From Glandiceps talaboti (taxonomy: Eukaryota; Hemichordata; Enteropneusta; Spengelidae): a DNA stretch of 64,000 nt. Shown here piece by piece: positions 27,148 to 40,970 of this stretch; the stretch's first letter is position 1, and each line of letters begins with the position of its first letter. The translations under genes and the position numbers were made by a program. The notes below the pieces were generated by a model, which had not been told where the DNA came from, ran no database searches, and saw only the letters and a program-made list of their open reading frames with translations. The stretch covers positions 439,001 through 503,000 of the forward strand of contig NC_135553.1 of assembly GCF_964340395.1 (NCBI RefSeq), written 5' to 3'.

Positions 27148-28379
27148 TCATAGAATGGCATATTTAACTGTACTAATACCATGCTCACGCGCCTCGGTGT
27201 ATTTAGATATGTATCGACTCCAATCACAATTGTATCTACTCATGTTTTCTTTCAATAAGTTGTTTTTTGTTCTTTGTAAAATGATTTCAGTCGAAATCTG
27301 AGGAATGGTATCTATCAATCCTACTTTTCTATCAATTCTTTGTTTTAGTGTAGGATTCTCCAAAACCTGGCGAATCCATTGGTTATTTAGCAATCTCTTT
27401 AGCACCTGACACTTTCTCGCCTTCAGTAGTTGAATACAAATTATTGTTTGTCTTTAATTTCTGCTACACAAAGAAACTAGCTAATTTTAAGAGGGTGCCA
27501 AAACCTTGCAAGAAGAACTCACTGAACGTTTTTGCTGCACAGTACTGAAGAGATAAAAGGTCAAAATTTGTATCTTATACTAATTATATTTAGTTAAATA
27601 ATTCTACTATACAACTCTTATATTCTCAGAAATGAAATCTCGAAGCATGTAAAAATTAATTCTGAAGAACTATGATCGTTCTGTCTTTTAAAAGGAAAAG
27701 TACAGTCAAACTTATCTAAGACTTTAGTAGACTAGTATTGATTAGTGCTACCTCCTTAAATAGGATTTTGTATGAGAAAATAGCACTTCAGTATGTTTTA
27801 ACTGATTCAACTTTGAAACCCTGTAAAGAGGTCATACCGCAATAGACAGGTGTTTGGCCATTTTTGGAATTTCCAGTAAGGTCTTATGGGAAAATCCTGG
27901 TAATGACATCACATTTACCATAATCTCTTTGTTTCGACAAGTAAAAAGACTGTCAAGACAGCAGGAGCCAATGCAACTGGCATAAATAAGCCTGGCTTGT
28001 CTTTTCCTTGAATTTTCAATGATGCTCAGCTTGATAATTATGAACATGTGAGGAACATATCAATTTGAAAGTCCTTTCATCGACAGATATATTAATCCAT
28101 TACGCTATCATTTATAAAACTCTCGTTATCCATACAATTTTTAAGTACAATATTTCAAGATCAATGATGCTTGCTTATTTTCAATAGTTTGTAGCCTTGC
28201 TTACCTAGAGTGTAAATATTGATTTTGTATGTCAAAGATGCTGGGTGTATTATCAAATTATCAAAGTCCTTAAATAAAGTCTCCTTTCCTTTCAACTGGA
28301 GTTCATCGTTATATTTTCTGATGGAGTGTAACATATCTAAGGGTGAGTTCAAGAGGTCAAACGATGTGTCTTGAAGTTG
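27148..28379 (-). CDS. unidentified coding-like segments (possible last three exons of an unknown gene or its remnant)
   Basis: Three open segments read like ordinary protein. Segment 1 (28379-28205) ends at a strong donor, ctctag|gtaagc. Segment 2 (28029-27838, 64 codons) starts after 'aattatcaag' and ends gcg|gtatga. Segment 3 (27405-27148) starts after 'gtgtcag' and ends at TGA. Segments 2 and 3 join in frame, placing HKTLLEIPKMAKHLSIA before VLKRLLNNQWIRQVLENP, a plausible helical repeat-type sequence. Segments 1 and 2 do not share a phase (1 against 0). So an exon boundary is wrong, or the gene has decayed. I do not recognise the family and give no function. Confidence 0.3.
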
Positions 28380-29165
28380 TCATGGCCACAGATACGCGTG
28401 AGCTGTCATTATTTACAGGTTTTTGAAACCAAAATGACTTGAAGGTGCGTATTAATTTCTTCACATGTTCGTTTATATGACGAGATGTGGCAGGATGTGT
28501 AAAAATATAGTTAATTCCAGGACCATAAACTAGTATCACGATACAATCAAAGATTTTGAATTTAAAAGTTAGGATGTGACAACATTGCTAATTTTAATGG
28601 AGTAACACTCCTATTCTCAGTCTTAATCATGTCATGTAGAATAATCCTTTCATTATACGTGTAACGAGTGCTGACATATTGCAGTAGGTAAGGAAAGTCC
28701 AGCTTAGTCTCAACCTATAATCCCTCTAGATCTATAAATAGTACCGACTGTACTGGTCTCATTGTGAACGGTACCAACAGGTTAATTGAAGCTTACAGTA
28801 CAACATGTGATGTGTAAAGGCGATTATATCGGACCCAGTCTTGACCTTGACCAATTGATAAATTATTTTCATATTTTTAGAAAGACCATTAAGATGCGTT
28901 TCCTTCGCAACAACCTTCCGATTAGGGGAGGTCATTTTAAAGTAGATGAGTATTGTTTGATATATATGATAAAATGAACGCTCCTCCCCTCTCCTATAAC
29001 CAGGGCAAAAGTAACTCCTACAGTGAGTCTTATGGCTTGCTGTTAACGTTCTGGGATATATGATTTACCATATACTTCATGCGCACTTTGAACTATTTAC
29101 TATATCCGAAGAATCTACTAACATCTAAATTAATGTCGCTGTTGCATTCCTTCAGCATTCCTTCA

Positions 29166-29265
<100 letters not shown>

Positions 29266-29317
29266 GGACAGACAGAGACAGAGACACAGAGACAGAGTGA
29301 CAGAGACAGACACATGA

Positions 29318-29339
29318 CGTATATATATATATTTATATA

Positions 29340-29417
<78 letters not shown>
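29318..29417. repeat. (TA)n microsatellite
   Basis: About 48 TA units with two small interruptions near the left end. Confidence 0.95.
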
Positions 29418-29420
<3 letters not shown>

Positions 29421-29475
29421 GACTGGATGTAGATAAAACCACATAAAAGTGCTCAATACGGGTAGTAGAGCGAAT

Positions 29476-30053
<578 letters not shown>

Positions 30054-30332
30054 GCATGTTTGGCATTTTGATGTATTATGATGTTAGCATAGCAAACTGA
30101 TGTTATTGTCTGCAGTTTATTCAGTAGCCATATGGAATGCATGCGAATGGGGTTTTTGAATTAATTACAAGAGAGATGAGGAAAATCAAAATTCAAAATC
30201 CTCCATTCGCCTGGATTCTAGGCTATTCATGCAATTGATTTCGTTTTAATCGCAATGCTTATCTTCCATTTTATTCATTAATTATTTAAACAGATTCCAA
30301 ATATATCATTAATTGTAATTATTTTAACCCAA

Positions 30333-30470
30333 AGTTGAGATAGAAATAGTATGTCAGTGGTCCAATAGTAAAGATAGAAATAGTATGTCAGTGGTCCAAT
30401 GGTAATATCATATGTCAGTGGTCCAATGGTAATATCATATGTCAGTGGTCCAATGGTAATATCATATATC
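30333..30470. repeat. 25-bp tandem repeat
   Basis: Four to five copies of a unit with 'atatgtcagtggtccaatgg'. The first two copies carry an insertion, 'agatagaaatag'. Confidence 0.85.
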
Positions 30471-31945
30471 GAGGGTGTTTGAAAGGGTTATTACTACGTT
30501 TGTGGATATGAAATCCCTCGAGATGCTATAGTGTACGATAAGACATCGCTGTAAGACATCAACATTAGTTTTATTAGGGAGATGTTATCCGATCAGTAAT
30601 TCAGCTATTTAGGATTTACATTGATTGATAAGGATCAACAAACCTGACTTGGATTTATTTTCATTTGATTTATTGTCATGGTGGTAATTTCTCACAATGA
30701 TAAATTGTTTATACGTGTCTTGACGTATAATCCAGTAAATAGTACAATATTAGGTCGCTCCAATTTAGACATTATAGCGAAATACAATTCTATTTTTTCG
30801 ATCTACAATGTCTCACCATCGAACCCATAACTGACTTTATATCAACTATTAATTTCAACGATTACTTCAATAGAAAGGTACAGTATCTAAAGACATAATG
30901 AACTAAAAGACTTCCTGAAGACTAGGTTCACCATCATGTAATATATCGGTAATGTGCAATCGTATTGAGGAATTCTGTATGTAGTCGTATAGACCAAGTC
31001 TGCCATTTGCTGCTATCTTTTGACGAGCGTCCTTCATGTAGCTATCACAGAATGTCCTAGGCTTACAAGAATGGGCCATATACAATGTAAATATCGTTAG
31101 CGTTTACATACTCCATAGTCGTACAATCACTTAATGTGAAAGCGCCTTTGTTTGCCAGACATAACGTATGCGTTTTGTGCATACCAATGTTTTAATTCTT
31201 CTCATTAATAATGAAATATTTTGATTACGAGCTAATTGGATTCAGTGAGCGAAAAGAGATGTTGTACGTCAAGTGACACGTTTATTTCTAAAACCCCATG
31301 GGAACTAAAACGTATATTAAGCAATGCCCTGTAAAGGCGTGGTTTTCTGATAAGAACCTCTGAGAATCAATAGCAAAGGGAATTTAACCCCCTCCCACCG
31401 AGAACCAATAGCAAAGTGAATTAACCCCCTCCTCCTCCGAGTAAATGCAGCACTGTCCAAAATAACCCAACTCTAACCATTCATGCTGTGACATATCAAT
31501 TGGTATGTGTGGTTACAAGTGAACAACAACACAATTGGAATATATGATCAGGAAGAAACAATTTATATTTACTGTCCATGAACCTCATTAGTTTATTCTT
31601 AGACTGGTGGTGAGTGGTTCATTTGATGACAAATTTGAATGTAAAATGTTATAGCTTGATGTGCTGTCAGATTTGAAATATTCAAGTGTTTATATACCAA
31701 AATCATCCATCGGTGTCAACTATCATTTACATATAAAAGCTGCTGTGTTTGCCCATCCATACATATATTCTCTCGATGCAACAAATAAATCATACATATA
31801 TCTCATATACATAGACATGTAATAGATCACAAGATGAATTTGTGAGCAACTAGGACGTAAAATATATCATTTGTTGTAATGCATAACTGAACCATGATTA
31901 AATTTCCAGTCGTAGGTAGGAATAAATGCAGGGTGGAATGCAAAA

Positions 31946-32003
31946 TGTCTGTCTGCATGTCTGTCTGTCTGTCTGTCTGTCTCTTTGCTTCTGTCTGTGT
32001 CTG

Positions 32004-32100
<97 letters not shown>
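31946..32100. repeat. (TGTC)n then (CT)n
   Basis: A short TGTC array and 'ttctgtctgtgtctgcc', then about 47 CT units. Confidence 0.95.
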
Positions 32101-32101
<1 letters not shown>

Positions 32102-32584
32102 GTCGTGTAGAAATAATCTCCTTGTGATAAATACTAAATACTAGAGGTTGAATGTGCCACCACTTGAGTAGAACTTGCTATTGGAGATGCCGCCCACTGT
32201 GAGTGTAACAATATCTACTGATAGCATATATCAAGATATTGCAACATATAAAAGTGTTCATGAAACAACATAGTTTTAGTTTGTTTCTATTTTAGTTTGC
32301 GTATATCCATGATTTCAGCAGGTAGCAATGCGTCCAGGGATAAAGCCTTATTTGTAGGGTCATGGCCCAACCGACTATTTGTAGATTGTTAACAGCATTG
32401 CCATGGAACTATGCAGGAAGGGGTTTTACCGCCTGCCAAAACCATTTTCCTCATGGTAACCTTTCTTATTTAAAAACAGACCTACAGTCAAAGTGTAATA
32501 GGCACATATTGTTTCTACAAGTATTATGGTCTGAAATCCCAGCCTGAAACTCTGAACTTGTCGGCAACCTGTCCGAACTGACTC

Positions 32585-32633
32585 TTCATTCATTCATTCA
32601 TTCATTCATTCATTCATTCATTCATTCATTCTT
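32585..32633. repeat. (ATTC)n microsatellite
   Basis: About 12 tandem ATTC units. Confidence 0.95.
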
Positions 32634-33227
32634 ACTTCGATGGAAGATAACTGATTGTAGCGTATGTCAACTGGTATTACTTATGTATTCATTATGGTAC
32701 TTGTGAGAGGTCAACTTTAGCTGCTTGTAAATAGTATATTTATCAGAAGTGATTATTCCTCAAAGAATAATATTAAGCTGGGTATTAACAGATGTTACCA
32801 AAGTTTTCCCATTTATTAACATTTTATGAGCTGTGTTGCAATGAATTCAAGATTTACTTTGAGGCGTTGTCATAAAATATTCTATCTTAACAAGCGAGGA
32901 CAGGCTTTATGAAGTCAAATAAACGAGTATCAATAACATCTAACAACTATATAGAAATGGGGTCAGTTTGCTTGATATGACTGCGGATGTTGAAAAAGGA
33001 AATTTGACTTAAAACGGGCCATATATCTAGATATAAAAAATGCAATAAGTGAAACAATAACGTTAAATATATTTTTAGTATTTCACGCATGCAATTAACA
33101 GAGCACGGCCTTTAACTGCATGGTTTTTGTAGTTAGTTTTGTTTCGTATAGAAATATCCCTATGCAATCCCGAATGAAAACTGAAAATAGCTCTCATTAT
33201 GTATTCAGATATACTTGATATTGTTAT

Positions 33228-33550
33228 GCCATGCATATCATATAGAAATGACGATGTGCCACATATCTGATATGTTGTGTTGTGTCATATGTGTCATATG
33301 TTTTACCATATGTGTGATGTCTGCCATATGTGATATGTATGCCAAGTCTTATATGTCATGCCACATGTCTGATACGTTGTGTTATATGATACGCTATGCC
33401 ATATGTATAATACGTTATGCCGTATGTACACTGTGTTATATGTATGATACGTTATACCATACGTGTGATACGTTGTACCATATGTATGCTATATATATAC
33501 GTCGTATGGTACGTTATGCTATACATATTATACAGTATGCTCTATATATC
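33228..33550. repeat. degenerate Cat-Atg-rich tandem
   Basis: Strongly diverged short units built on 'catatgt' and 'gatacgttat'. A 118-codon plus-strand frame crosses it, but its Cys/Met/Tyr/Ile-rich periodic peptide is a repeat product. Confidence 0.6.
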
Positions 33551-34937
33551 ATTATCTATATTTTGCTATGAGTAAAATGAAAATGACAATACGCCATATT
33601 GCACTGGGTTCTATTATATTTCAACAGCACCACAGTTTTGGTTACCAATCTTCTTTGTGTTTATTTCACCACCTAGTGCACCTTTATCATGCTGTATCGA
33701 TTACGATTTCTCCGCCGTATAAATATTCCACTGTAACCCTAGGAAGTCAGTATTTGAATGTACTGTAATGTAATGGAATATTTGTGTATAATCAAATAGT
33801 TATTATTCTGAGTGTTAAATCCGGAATCCTGATGACGAACTTCATTTCTCAGAAGACGACATATAACCCACTACACTATTCCCATGTGACCTATCATTAC
33901 TTGTAGCTGATAGCTATTTCCACAAACATTAACCTACACAAGATGAAGAAAATTGTCTCCTACTAGTAATACCATTCAATCCATGCTACATGTACATGTA
34001 CCAGCTCATTCTCACGAGTATTGTCGTTTCGCTTTCGTTGAGCAAATACGTATTGAGGACTTCGATCGCTTCCTAGTTATAAAGTCTTATACCACGAACT
34101 GTGAGTGACTGGGTGGTTTTACGACGCTGCGCTGGTACCTATTTAGTTTCTGAATGCTATTATATTTGCAGAACAAAATCAAACATAACCCGATCGTCTA
34201 CATTTTCAAAAAAGGTTCCTGCTGAAGAAACAAGGCCAGCTGTGCATGTTTCTCATATCATTATTTTTTTAAAGAATGTTTTTTATTTGTTTTGTTTGAT
34301 AGTGTAAAGTCTCGCAAAATATAAATTACTGTACGACACGAGAAATGAGAACAATGAGAGTCGTGATAAATTTCTAACGTGTAAGCGGAACTGATCGCAT
34401 AAATACAATATCCCATAATAATTTTCGTACGACGATACGGTATTATAGTTACGCTGGCATATACATTGATACGTTGTGTAGGTTCAACAACTCAGATCCA
34501 TTGATATCACATAATGTAATATGGTACTATCTTATATGGTCTGATTACGAAATATGTAAATCAATCGCACAAATACAAAATTCCATATTTGTCGTATATA
34601 TATGACGGTATGGAAGTTACAATGGAATATTTGCGTATGTTACATGTAAGATCCATGAGTCAAAGCCAGTGAAAAGGTATTGCTATTAAATATGGAAATT
34701 ACTTATGACATGTTGCCATGGCTACAATGTATGTTATAAATCATAGAAGTTGGGTATCACCACATGTCACAAATATGAAAAAGATTTCGATTATTTGTTT
34801 ACAAGTGATGACCAGTATTTCTCCAAAGACAAATTGACAATAATTCATATGTTATTAATATCACTCAAACTACAAACTCCCGTGTGCCATGACGTGGAAT
34901 ATACTTTTCCATGGATAATCCCCCTCCCCTCCAACTA

Positions 34938-34966
34938 AATAAATAAATAAAATAAATAAAAATAAA
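34938..34966. repeat. (AAAT)n microsatellite
   Basis: An imperfect run of AAATA units. Confidence 0.8.
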
Positions 34967-35790
34967 CCCAGCCTCCCTCAAGCCCTAGTTAAAATGATTG
35001 TACGAGCACTGAAGATCCACATAATAGGATCAACACATTAGTATTCCAGCAAAATCAATTATCTGAAATAAGTTACAATAATAGCTCCCAATAGACTTGT
35101 TTTCTACATTACAAAATTAATAAACGAGGGTACTTTGTATGTCCTGAAATGGAAGCGTTTTGTTTGTTTCATGTTTCCTCTCGCGTCGAATTGATGAGAA
35201 ATATAGAAATCGAACATAGAGGGCGTCCTTTGTATTCAGTTTACAGGTGTTGCGGCTGTGAGGCGTTGAAGTACAGAGTTACAGCGGAATGAAACAAAAT
35301 CTCACTTCTTGAATTACCCAGCTCAACGGCTGATGGTCATAAGTTAGAAAAGTTTATTCAGAGGTAGCTGCAATAAGTGTAGGGTGATTGCAGTGCTATT
35401 TTTCGTTCCAGGGTTTGAACTCAATAGGCCTAAAGATAATATTTTTTTATGAATAATTAAGAGGTCACAAATGAAAGGTAACTCACTAATTATTGCAGAT
35501 AATTCAGAGCATCGATGTATAAGTCTATTAATGGGAGACCCTACCGGCATTGCATTGTCTAGCCAGGCTATCAGACTTGGCTATATAGCTCGACATATTC
35601 TCTCCAACGGCATTGCCACGGTCTAGCCAAGCTATCAGACTATATGACGTGGGATAATATGTAGTACGTTATCACCAGTTTTCAGAACAAAGATGGTTGA
35701 AAATAAAAGTGAAAACACAGAAATTTCTATAGAATAGAAGTTTCAGAGCACCAAGTGGAGGTGTGGTCACGGGAGGGGGGGGGGGTCCGC

Positions 35791-35945
35791 CCTAGTCTTG
35801 CTGCTAGACGTTCAGACTTTCTTCAGATACGATAAGCAAACGAAGTTCGCAGTGAGGGTGTTCCATCCGGTATCCTCGATAGCAATGTTCGTTCGTGTGT
35901 TGTATTGTATCGGAAGAACATCCGAGGTCTAGCAGCTAGACTAGG
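35791..35945. mobile_element. 155-bp inverted-repeat element (MITE-like)
   Basis: Left end 'cctagtcttgctgctagac'; right end, read on the other strand, 'cctagtctagctgctagac': 18 of 19 bases match. No coding capacity. The same right-end palindrome 'gtctagcagctagactag' recurs alone at 38086-38103 in the TMEM11 intron, so the motif is dispersed. Inference: a small non-autonomous DNA transposon. I could not make out a target-site duplication. Confidence 0.55.
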
Positions 35946-35955
35946 TCCGCCCCTG

Positions 35956-36241
35956 AAATGAAAGGACTAAAAAAACGCTTTTTGGCGCTATTTTAACAGG
36001 TCGGGTAATAATAGTAATAATACGAGGTAAAATTTGAATCAAAATACAAGGGAGCAGTGTCGGGTGAGTGGGTAACCCTAGAAATTTGTGAAATTCAAGA
36101 ACTAAATCATCGCTTTCTGATACTATTTTAACATGTCGAGGTGGTAACATGAGGGAGCAGTTTGGGGTGGGTACGGGAAGGGGGATTCGCTAGAAATTTA
36201 TGACATTTAAGGACTAAAAGAGTGTTATCTGGTATTCTGGA
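35956..36241. repeat. diverged tandem duplication, about 115-125 bp
   Basis: Two and a bit copies share 'tattttaaca-gtcg', 'agggagcagt', and 'ctagaaattt' followed by 'gacattta' or similar. They differ enough to be old. Confidence 0.6.
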
Positions 36242-37293
36242 AGACAATAAGCTGTCATACTTAAAATGTCACTGTCATTTTACGGCCGTGATTGAGTTAT
36301 TCCATTTTAAAATTATTAGATGTTGCTTTTCCCGAGCCGAGGTATTTTTTATTTTTCCACTGGACTAGTTTTACCTAAAATTGTTAGGTGTTAAAACCCT
36401 ATTCTAAGTTGTGATACCTGTACATGCTCAGTGAAAAGTATACTCTTTCTCATACCTTGTGAGCAAAAAAAACCACGCCTTTCCAGCGGACCCTCTCCGT
36501 ACCGCGCCGTGTGGTTGACGATGGGAGTTGCCCCACCCCCACCCCCAGCCAATCTACAGCTTTTGTGTATGATGGATGTACAGTCAAATGATTACCAAGA
36601 CTAGACATGGTTGGCCTAGCTCAAAGGGGCACGTAATATTTATTCAAGTTAGATTGTGTTCCTTGTTTACAGGGCAAATATAAGAACGTTTTGACTTGAA
36701 CATATTTCCCTTACCTTTATGGAAACAACACAGTTATCTTCTAGTAGAGTGTATATTGATACATTTGTAGTGGCAGGATACGTGTGATATCAGAGTGTGT
36801 GATATTAGGAAAACAACAATCTATTTAAAGCAATAATACGCATCCCTGTGCCATCTGTGGCCTAGTTGGCATCGGTTCTCCCCATGAGCGAACTGTGAAT
36901 GGAACAATGAAAACAATTACTGTATTTACTTTATTCTAAATGACTTTTGCGGAAATCGTTGCGTTCATTCGTTGGTATTTCATCTCCACTCTCTATGGTT
37001 ATAATTCATATGCATGATGATATAGACAAGATACGTATTCTGCAGTTTGAATCTCCCACCATGCCAAATCTCGGAAATTCTCGTCCCTTGTATGTTTATA
37101 CGGGAGATGGATTTGCATTTTGTCATGATGCAGAATGACGAAACTATGGTGCAAAGGTTACAAAATAACACCCACTGGCTCAAGAAGTTGGTTATATTTA
37201 TAGTCGACATACCTTGTAGTGTTCTTCAGAACAGACGACAAAACTAGAGCGACAAACGAGAGTTTACGAAAGGCATCTTGGGTAACTAGGTTT

Positions 37294-37304
37294 CAAGATG
37301 GCGG
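37294..37304 (+). promoter_or_regulatory. YY1-like element over the TMEM11 start codon
   Basis: 'caagatggcgg' matches the AAGATGGCGGC consensus bound by YY1. It includes the start ATG, a common arrangement in animal housekeeping genes where the site sits just downstream of the transcription start. It supports the choice of exon 1. Confidence 0.6.
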
Positions 37305-39350
37305 AGAGAGTGAGGTAAGTAGAATTCGCGATCTTTGCAACTGTACGAAAACTACAAGTAAGTGTTGCAAGTACATTTTACACCAACCAAACATGGATAC
37401 ACACAAGGGGGTTTTGAGGGCAGTCTTTAGAACCTCAAATACGGATGGGAAATGCCGTAATTCGGCGTGACCGGTCAAACCGGCTGCCTTCGACAGACCA
37501 CTGCCATCATTAACGTTACGTGCGCAGGACATTGTTTACAATCTATTGTCAGTCTACTGGGTTACATAGAGTTCAGCGTAAAACGAACCGTCACTTATAT
37601 ATGTGTATACTTTACGTCCGATGTGATGTTTCCGTGTAGTTGAATAAATGCTGAGATGCCAATTCACTGAGGAGTTACATAACATAGACAATGATCAAAT
37701 TGGTAAATGCGGGTGTGTACTTACCCCCAGTACATGCAAGCAGCTTGTGTTTGGAGGAAACTCACCACACATCAATATACATCCTGATTAGCAAATGCTA
37801 GGCTTGTAGAAAAGACCTGCTTAACATAAATCATCACAGAAAACAGATACTCTGTGTAATGATAAGTTAAATGTAATTAATTCATATTAATCTAAACACC
37901 CTATTAAAGTTTTTGAAGTTAGGATAAGCAGGCTTGTTGATCGGATAGTCTTGTACTTTGAAGTTTTGTAGTAACAACTTGGATCTGCGCCTGTGGGGGG
38001 GGGGGTGCTGAATAAAGCTCACATGTCCTCATTACCTCTGTAGCAACCTTTGGTCACATTGTCAGTAAGCAGAATAGGCCAGGGGGTCTAGCAGCTAGAC
38101 TAGATTGTATCGGTAGTATATGATGCCTTTTGAAAGGTTTACAATTATTGATAGAGAAATGACTAAATGGAAAGAAATGCCTGCATGGGATAAAAAAATC
38201 ATCAAAATTGTCCTGTCCTACCAGGTTCCGTCCTACCTTGAGGTACTTTAGTAGTTGGAATCTTGTCCAGAGACTTTACTATTCAGATACAAGTGAATTA
38301 TAGAGTGAGGTTCAAACTAACAACTTGCATTTTCCAAATTAGCCAAGCTAACCATTCCACCATCATAGCTTCAAACTCAACAGAATGCACAAATATGTTT
38401 GAATGCAAGTCCCTAGTTATCAACCATAGAGGTAGACAGACAGAAAGCATAGCTTACTTTAATCCTCAAAAATGTCCTTTGCCTTTGTCCAATTTTATAC
38501 CTTTATCTATATTGTTTGAAACCCCTTTTGTGCAACCTGTGACACCACCATATTTGGCACATTGTCCTTTATTACTAACTTCATGTCTGTCCTATGATCT
38601 AGTTGCTATGGTGATTCAGTACCATAGAGTTCTGAGCTTGCTGTGAATGCACACATTGCATAATGAGTTAATTATGTAATTGCATTGTCATAACATACAA
38701 TGGCCAGAAAATAAATCATGTATCTTCGTTTGAAAATGTACAGCTTGGTTTATGTGTGGTATAACTCACATGTATTTTATATGTTTTGTAACCTTTTTTG
38801 ACATTTATGTTGTGTTTGTTTTCTCAGTGATCTACCTTCCCCATCTGATTGTGCCATTATTCGTGAGGTCTACGATGGTGAGAATGCCCATGAACATTTT
38901 GAATTTCAACTGGAACATGCACTAGAAGCTGAGTGTCAAATTATAGTGATTGAACCGTCCAAGATAGGAGATGAGACAGCTAGATGGATAACTGTGGGAA
39001 ATTGTCTTCACAAGACAGCAGTCTTAGCAGGGGTAACTTGTCTTGTATCTCCATTGATGCTTCCAAATCGTATACTGAACTATGTCAGTTTACCAATGGG
39101 CTTCTTCAGTGTTTCATGTGCTAGTCTTTATGGTGTATCCTGGCAGTTTGATCCGTGCTGTAAATACCAAGTAGAGTACGACCCAAAAAAACTATCGCGA
39201 CTACCATTGCATACATTAACATCTACATCTCCAGTAGTGATTGTAAGACGGGATGACAAGTACAGGAAAAGACTACATAATTTGGTGTCACTATCAGCTG
39301 GTGTATATTGTGGTTTTAAGATTTACCAATGGTGGACTCAGTGTTGGTAA
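37298..39350 (+). CDS. TMEM11: transmembrane protein 11, mitochondrial (TMEM11)
   Basis: Exons 37298-37314 and 38828-39350. The split codon AG|T joins a 17-nt first exon (MAERV-S) to the rest, giving 179 residues, against about 190 in vertebrates. Seen: the near-invariant block IGDETARWITVGNCLHKTAV (residues 52-71), two membrane segments (about 66-85 and 92-110), then SWQFDPCCKYQVEYD, the RLPLHTLTS block and a basic RRDD-RKRLHN stretch. These are diagnostic of TMEM11, the orthologue of Drosophila PMI. Known role: a mitochondrial inner-membrane protein that acts with the MICOS complex to shape cristae. The donor is gag|gtaagt and the acceptor ttttctcag. The gene faces WASHC2 tail to tail. Confidence 0.96.
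37315..38827 (+). other. TMEM11 intron 1
   Basis: A 1.5-kb intron with a G-run near 37998 and the lone 'gtctagcagctagactag' palindrome at 38086. A 127-codon frame at 38263-38646 lies wholly inside it and has no homology I recognise. Confidence 0.85.
38086..38103. repeat. solitary copy of the 35.9-kb element end
   Basis: 'gtctagcagctagactag', identical to the right terminus of 35791-35945. The palindrome core is gtctagc-a-gctagac. 'attgtatcgg' also occurs beside both copies. Confidence 0.6.
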
Positions 39351-39937
39351 CACAACAGGTAGTTGTTGAAGAGGAAGCAATATTTTGTCATCTTAAGAAC
39401 AAGTAACATTGTGTAACAAGTGTTCTATTTTTGTATGCAGTCTTGGATAGTGCTACTGCCAGTTAGTACATATGCCAATCTGCATGACATTGATAAATGT
39501 AGACTTGTAATAACAAACCAACTTTATTCATTTGGTGCTTGATGGATGTTTATCTGTAAAAAAAAAAACCAAACCAACCTGCCTGATATTTTAACATCAT
39601 TTACAATGTGAATGTTAGATAAAAAAGAGTATTTTTGAAATCATGATTGTTGATGTTTGAAGTTCAGATTGAATTATTTATTGCATTCTATGTACTGATT
39701 ATTAATTTGTTATGGATTGAAAAAAAGTACACATTATATGATGCCAACTGTTTTGATATTTGTAGAAATCTCTTTACCCTGTAAATGATACATTACATAT
39801 TCTTCAGTGTACAACATTTGTATTCTGTACATGTTTATGTGTAATGCAACATGTATGACTGATTGAGATAGGTATCATCTTATGAATCCCCTGTTTGAAA
39901 CAGTTTAATAATATTTCTGACACTTGTTCTTCCATTG

Positions 39938-39943
39938 AATAAA
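39938..39943 (+). terminator. polyadenylation signal, TMEM11
   Basis: AATAAA 588 bp after the TMEM11 stop codon, followed by a T-rich stretch ('ctttttgtttc'). It gives a 3' UTR of about 0.6 kb. Confidence 0.65.
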
Positions 39944-40474
39944 CAGCTTGAATTCAAACTTTTTGTTTCTATCCTAAAATGACATTTCATTTCAAATGTA
40001 ATATTATAATTAAAGAGGTATGGTCTTTAACCGAGTTCACATTTTCAACTAAAGTCAGTGTACAAATGCAAATGCATACTACACACTGAAACATATTTAG
40101 AAACATTAACAAATATTTGTTGCTATACATGATAGAGATAGTTACAAAGAGGCCAGGAAACCAAGAATGTGCTGTTTTACAAGTTTATTAATCAGTAACC
40201 AAAATATATCATAATGTCATTTCACCAGCTTCCAGACATGATTCAGCATGGTTTGGTAGTGTCAACCAACAAAGACTTTTGGACACTTTTGAAATTTTCT
40301 CTTGAGTAAGGTGACTAACCTCTTGTTTTCTCACTCTACATCAATGACTGATTTGGGACTCTAGAAAACAAGCTTGCCATGAAATATTAAAACCCCAGTA
40401 AATCTGACATATTTCTAGCCTTTGTGTCATCATAATGACAACCATGTCAATTTATCAACAACTTCAACAGATTG

Positions 40475-40649
<175 letters not shown>

Positions 40650-40667
40650 TAATAAAAAATCTTTTGT

Positions 40668-40970
40668 CAAGTGTCACTAGGCATTGGATCTATGCTCGTA
40701 AGGTCAATGACATCAACAATTGTTGTCAAGTGTCCCTAGGTGATTGATTTTTATGTCATTTAGTCAGGTGATCTGAGGTCAGTGACTTCAAGTCTGTCAG
40801 GTTCCTAGGTCAGTGACTTTTCAAGTGTCAATTGACCCTAGGTCAGTGACTTTTCAACAGTGTCAAGTGTCCCTAGGTCAGTGACTTTTTAACAGTCTGT
40901 CAATTGACCCTAGGTCAGTGACTTTTCAACAGTCTGTCAAGTTACCCTAGATCAATGATTTGTTGAATGA
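40668..40970. repeat. diverged 37-bp tandem
   Basis: Six to eight uneven copies built on 'ccctaggtcagtgacttttc' and 'aacagtctgtcaa'. Units at the left are the most decayed. Confidence 0.8.

Noticed and set aside
33215-33571. 118-codon frame resembling a membrane protein
   Set aside because: It is built on degenerate catatg/gatacg repeats; its hydrophobic, Cys-rich composition follows from the repeat.
35344-35550. 68-codon minus-strand frame beginning with Met-Pro-Val-Gly-Ser
   Set aside because: It has no splice-site or homology support and overlaps a small local duplication ('gctatcagact') at its upstream side.
38263-38646. 127-codon plus-strand frame
   Set aside because: It lies entirely within the TMEM11 intron, lacks splice support and has no recognisable homology.
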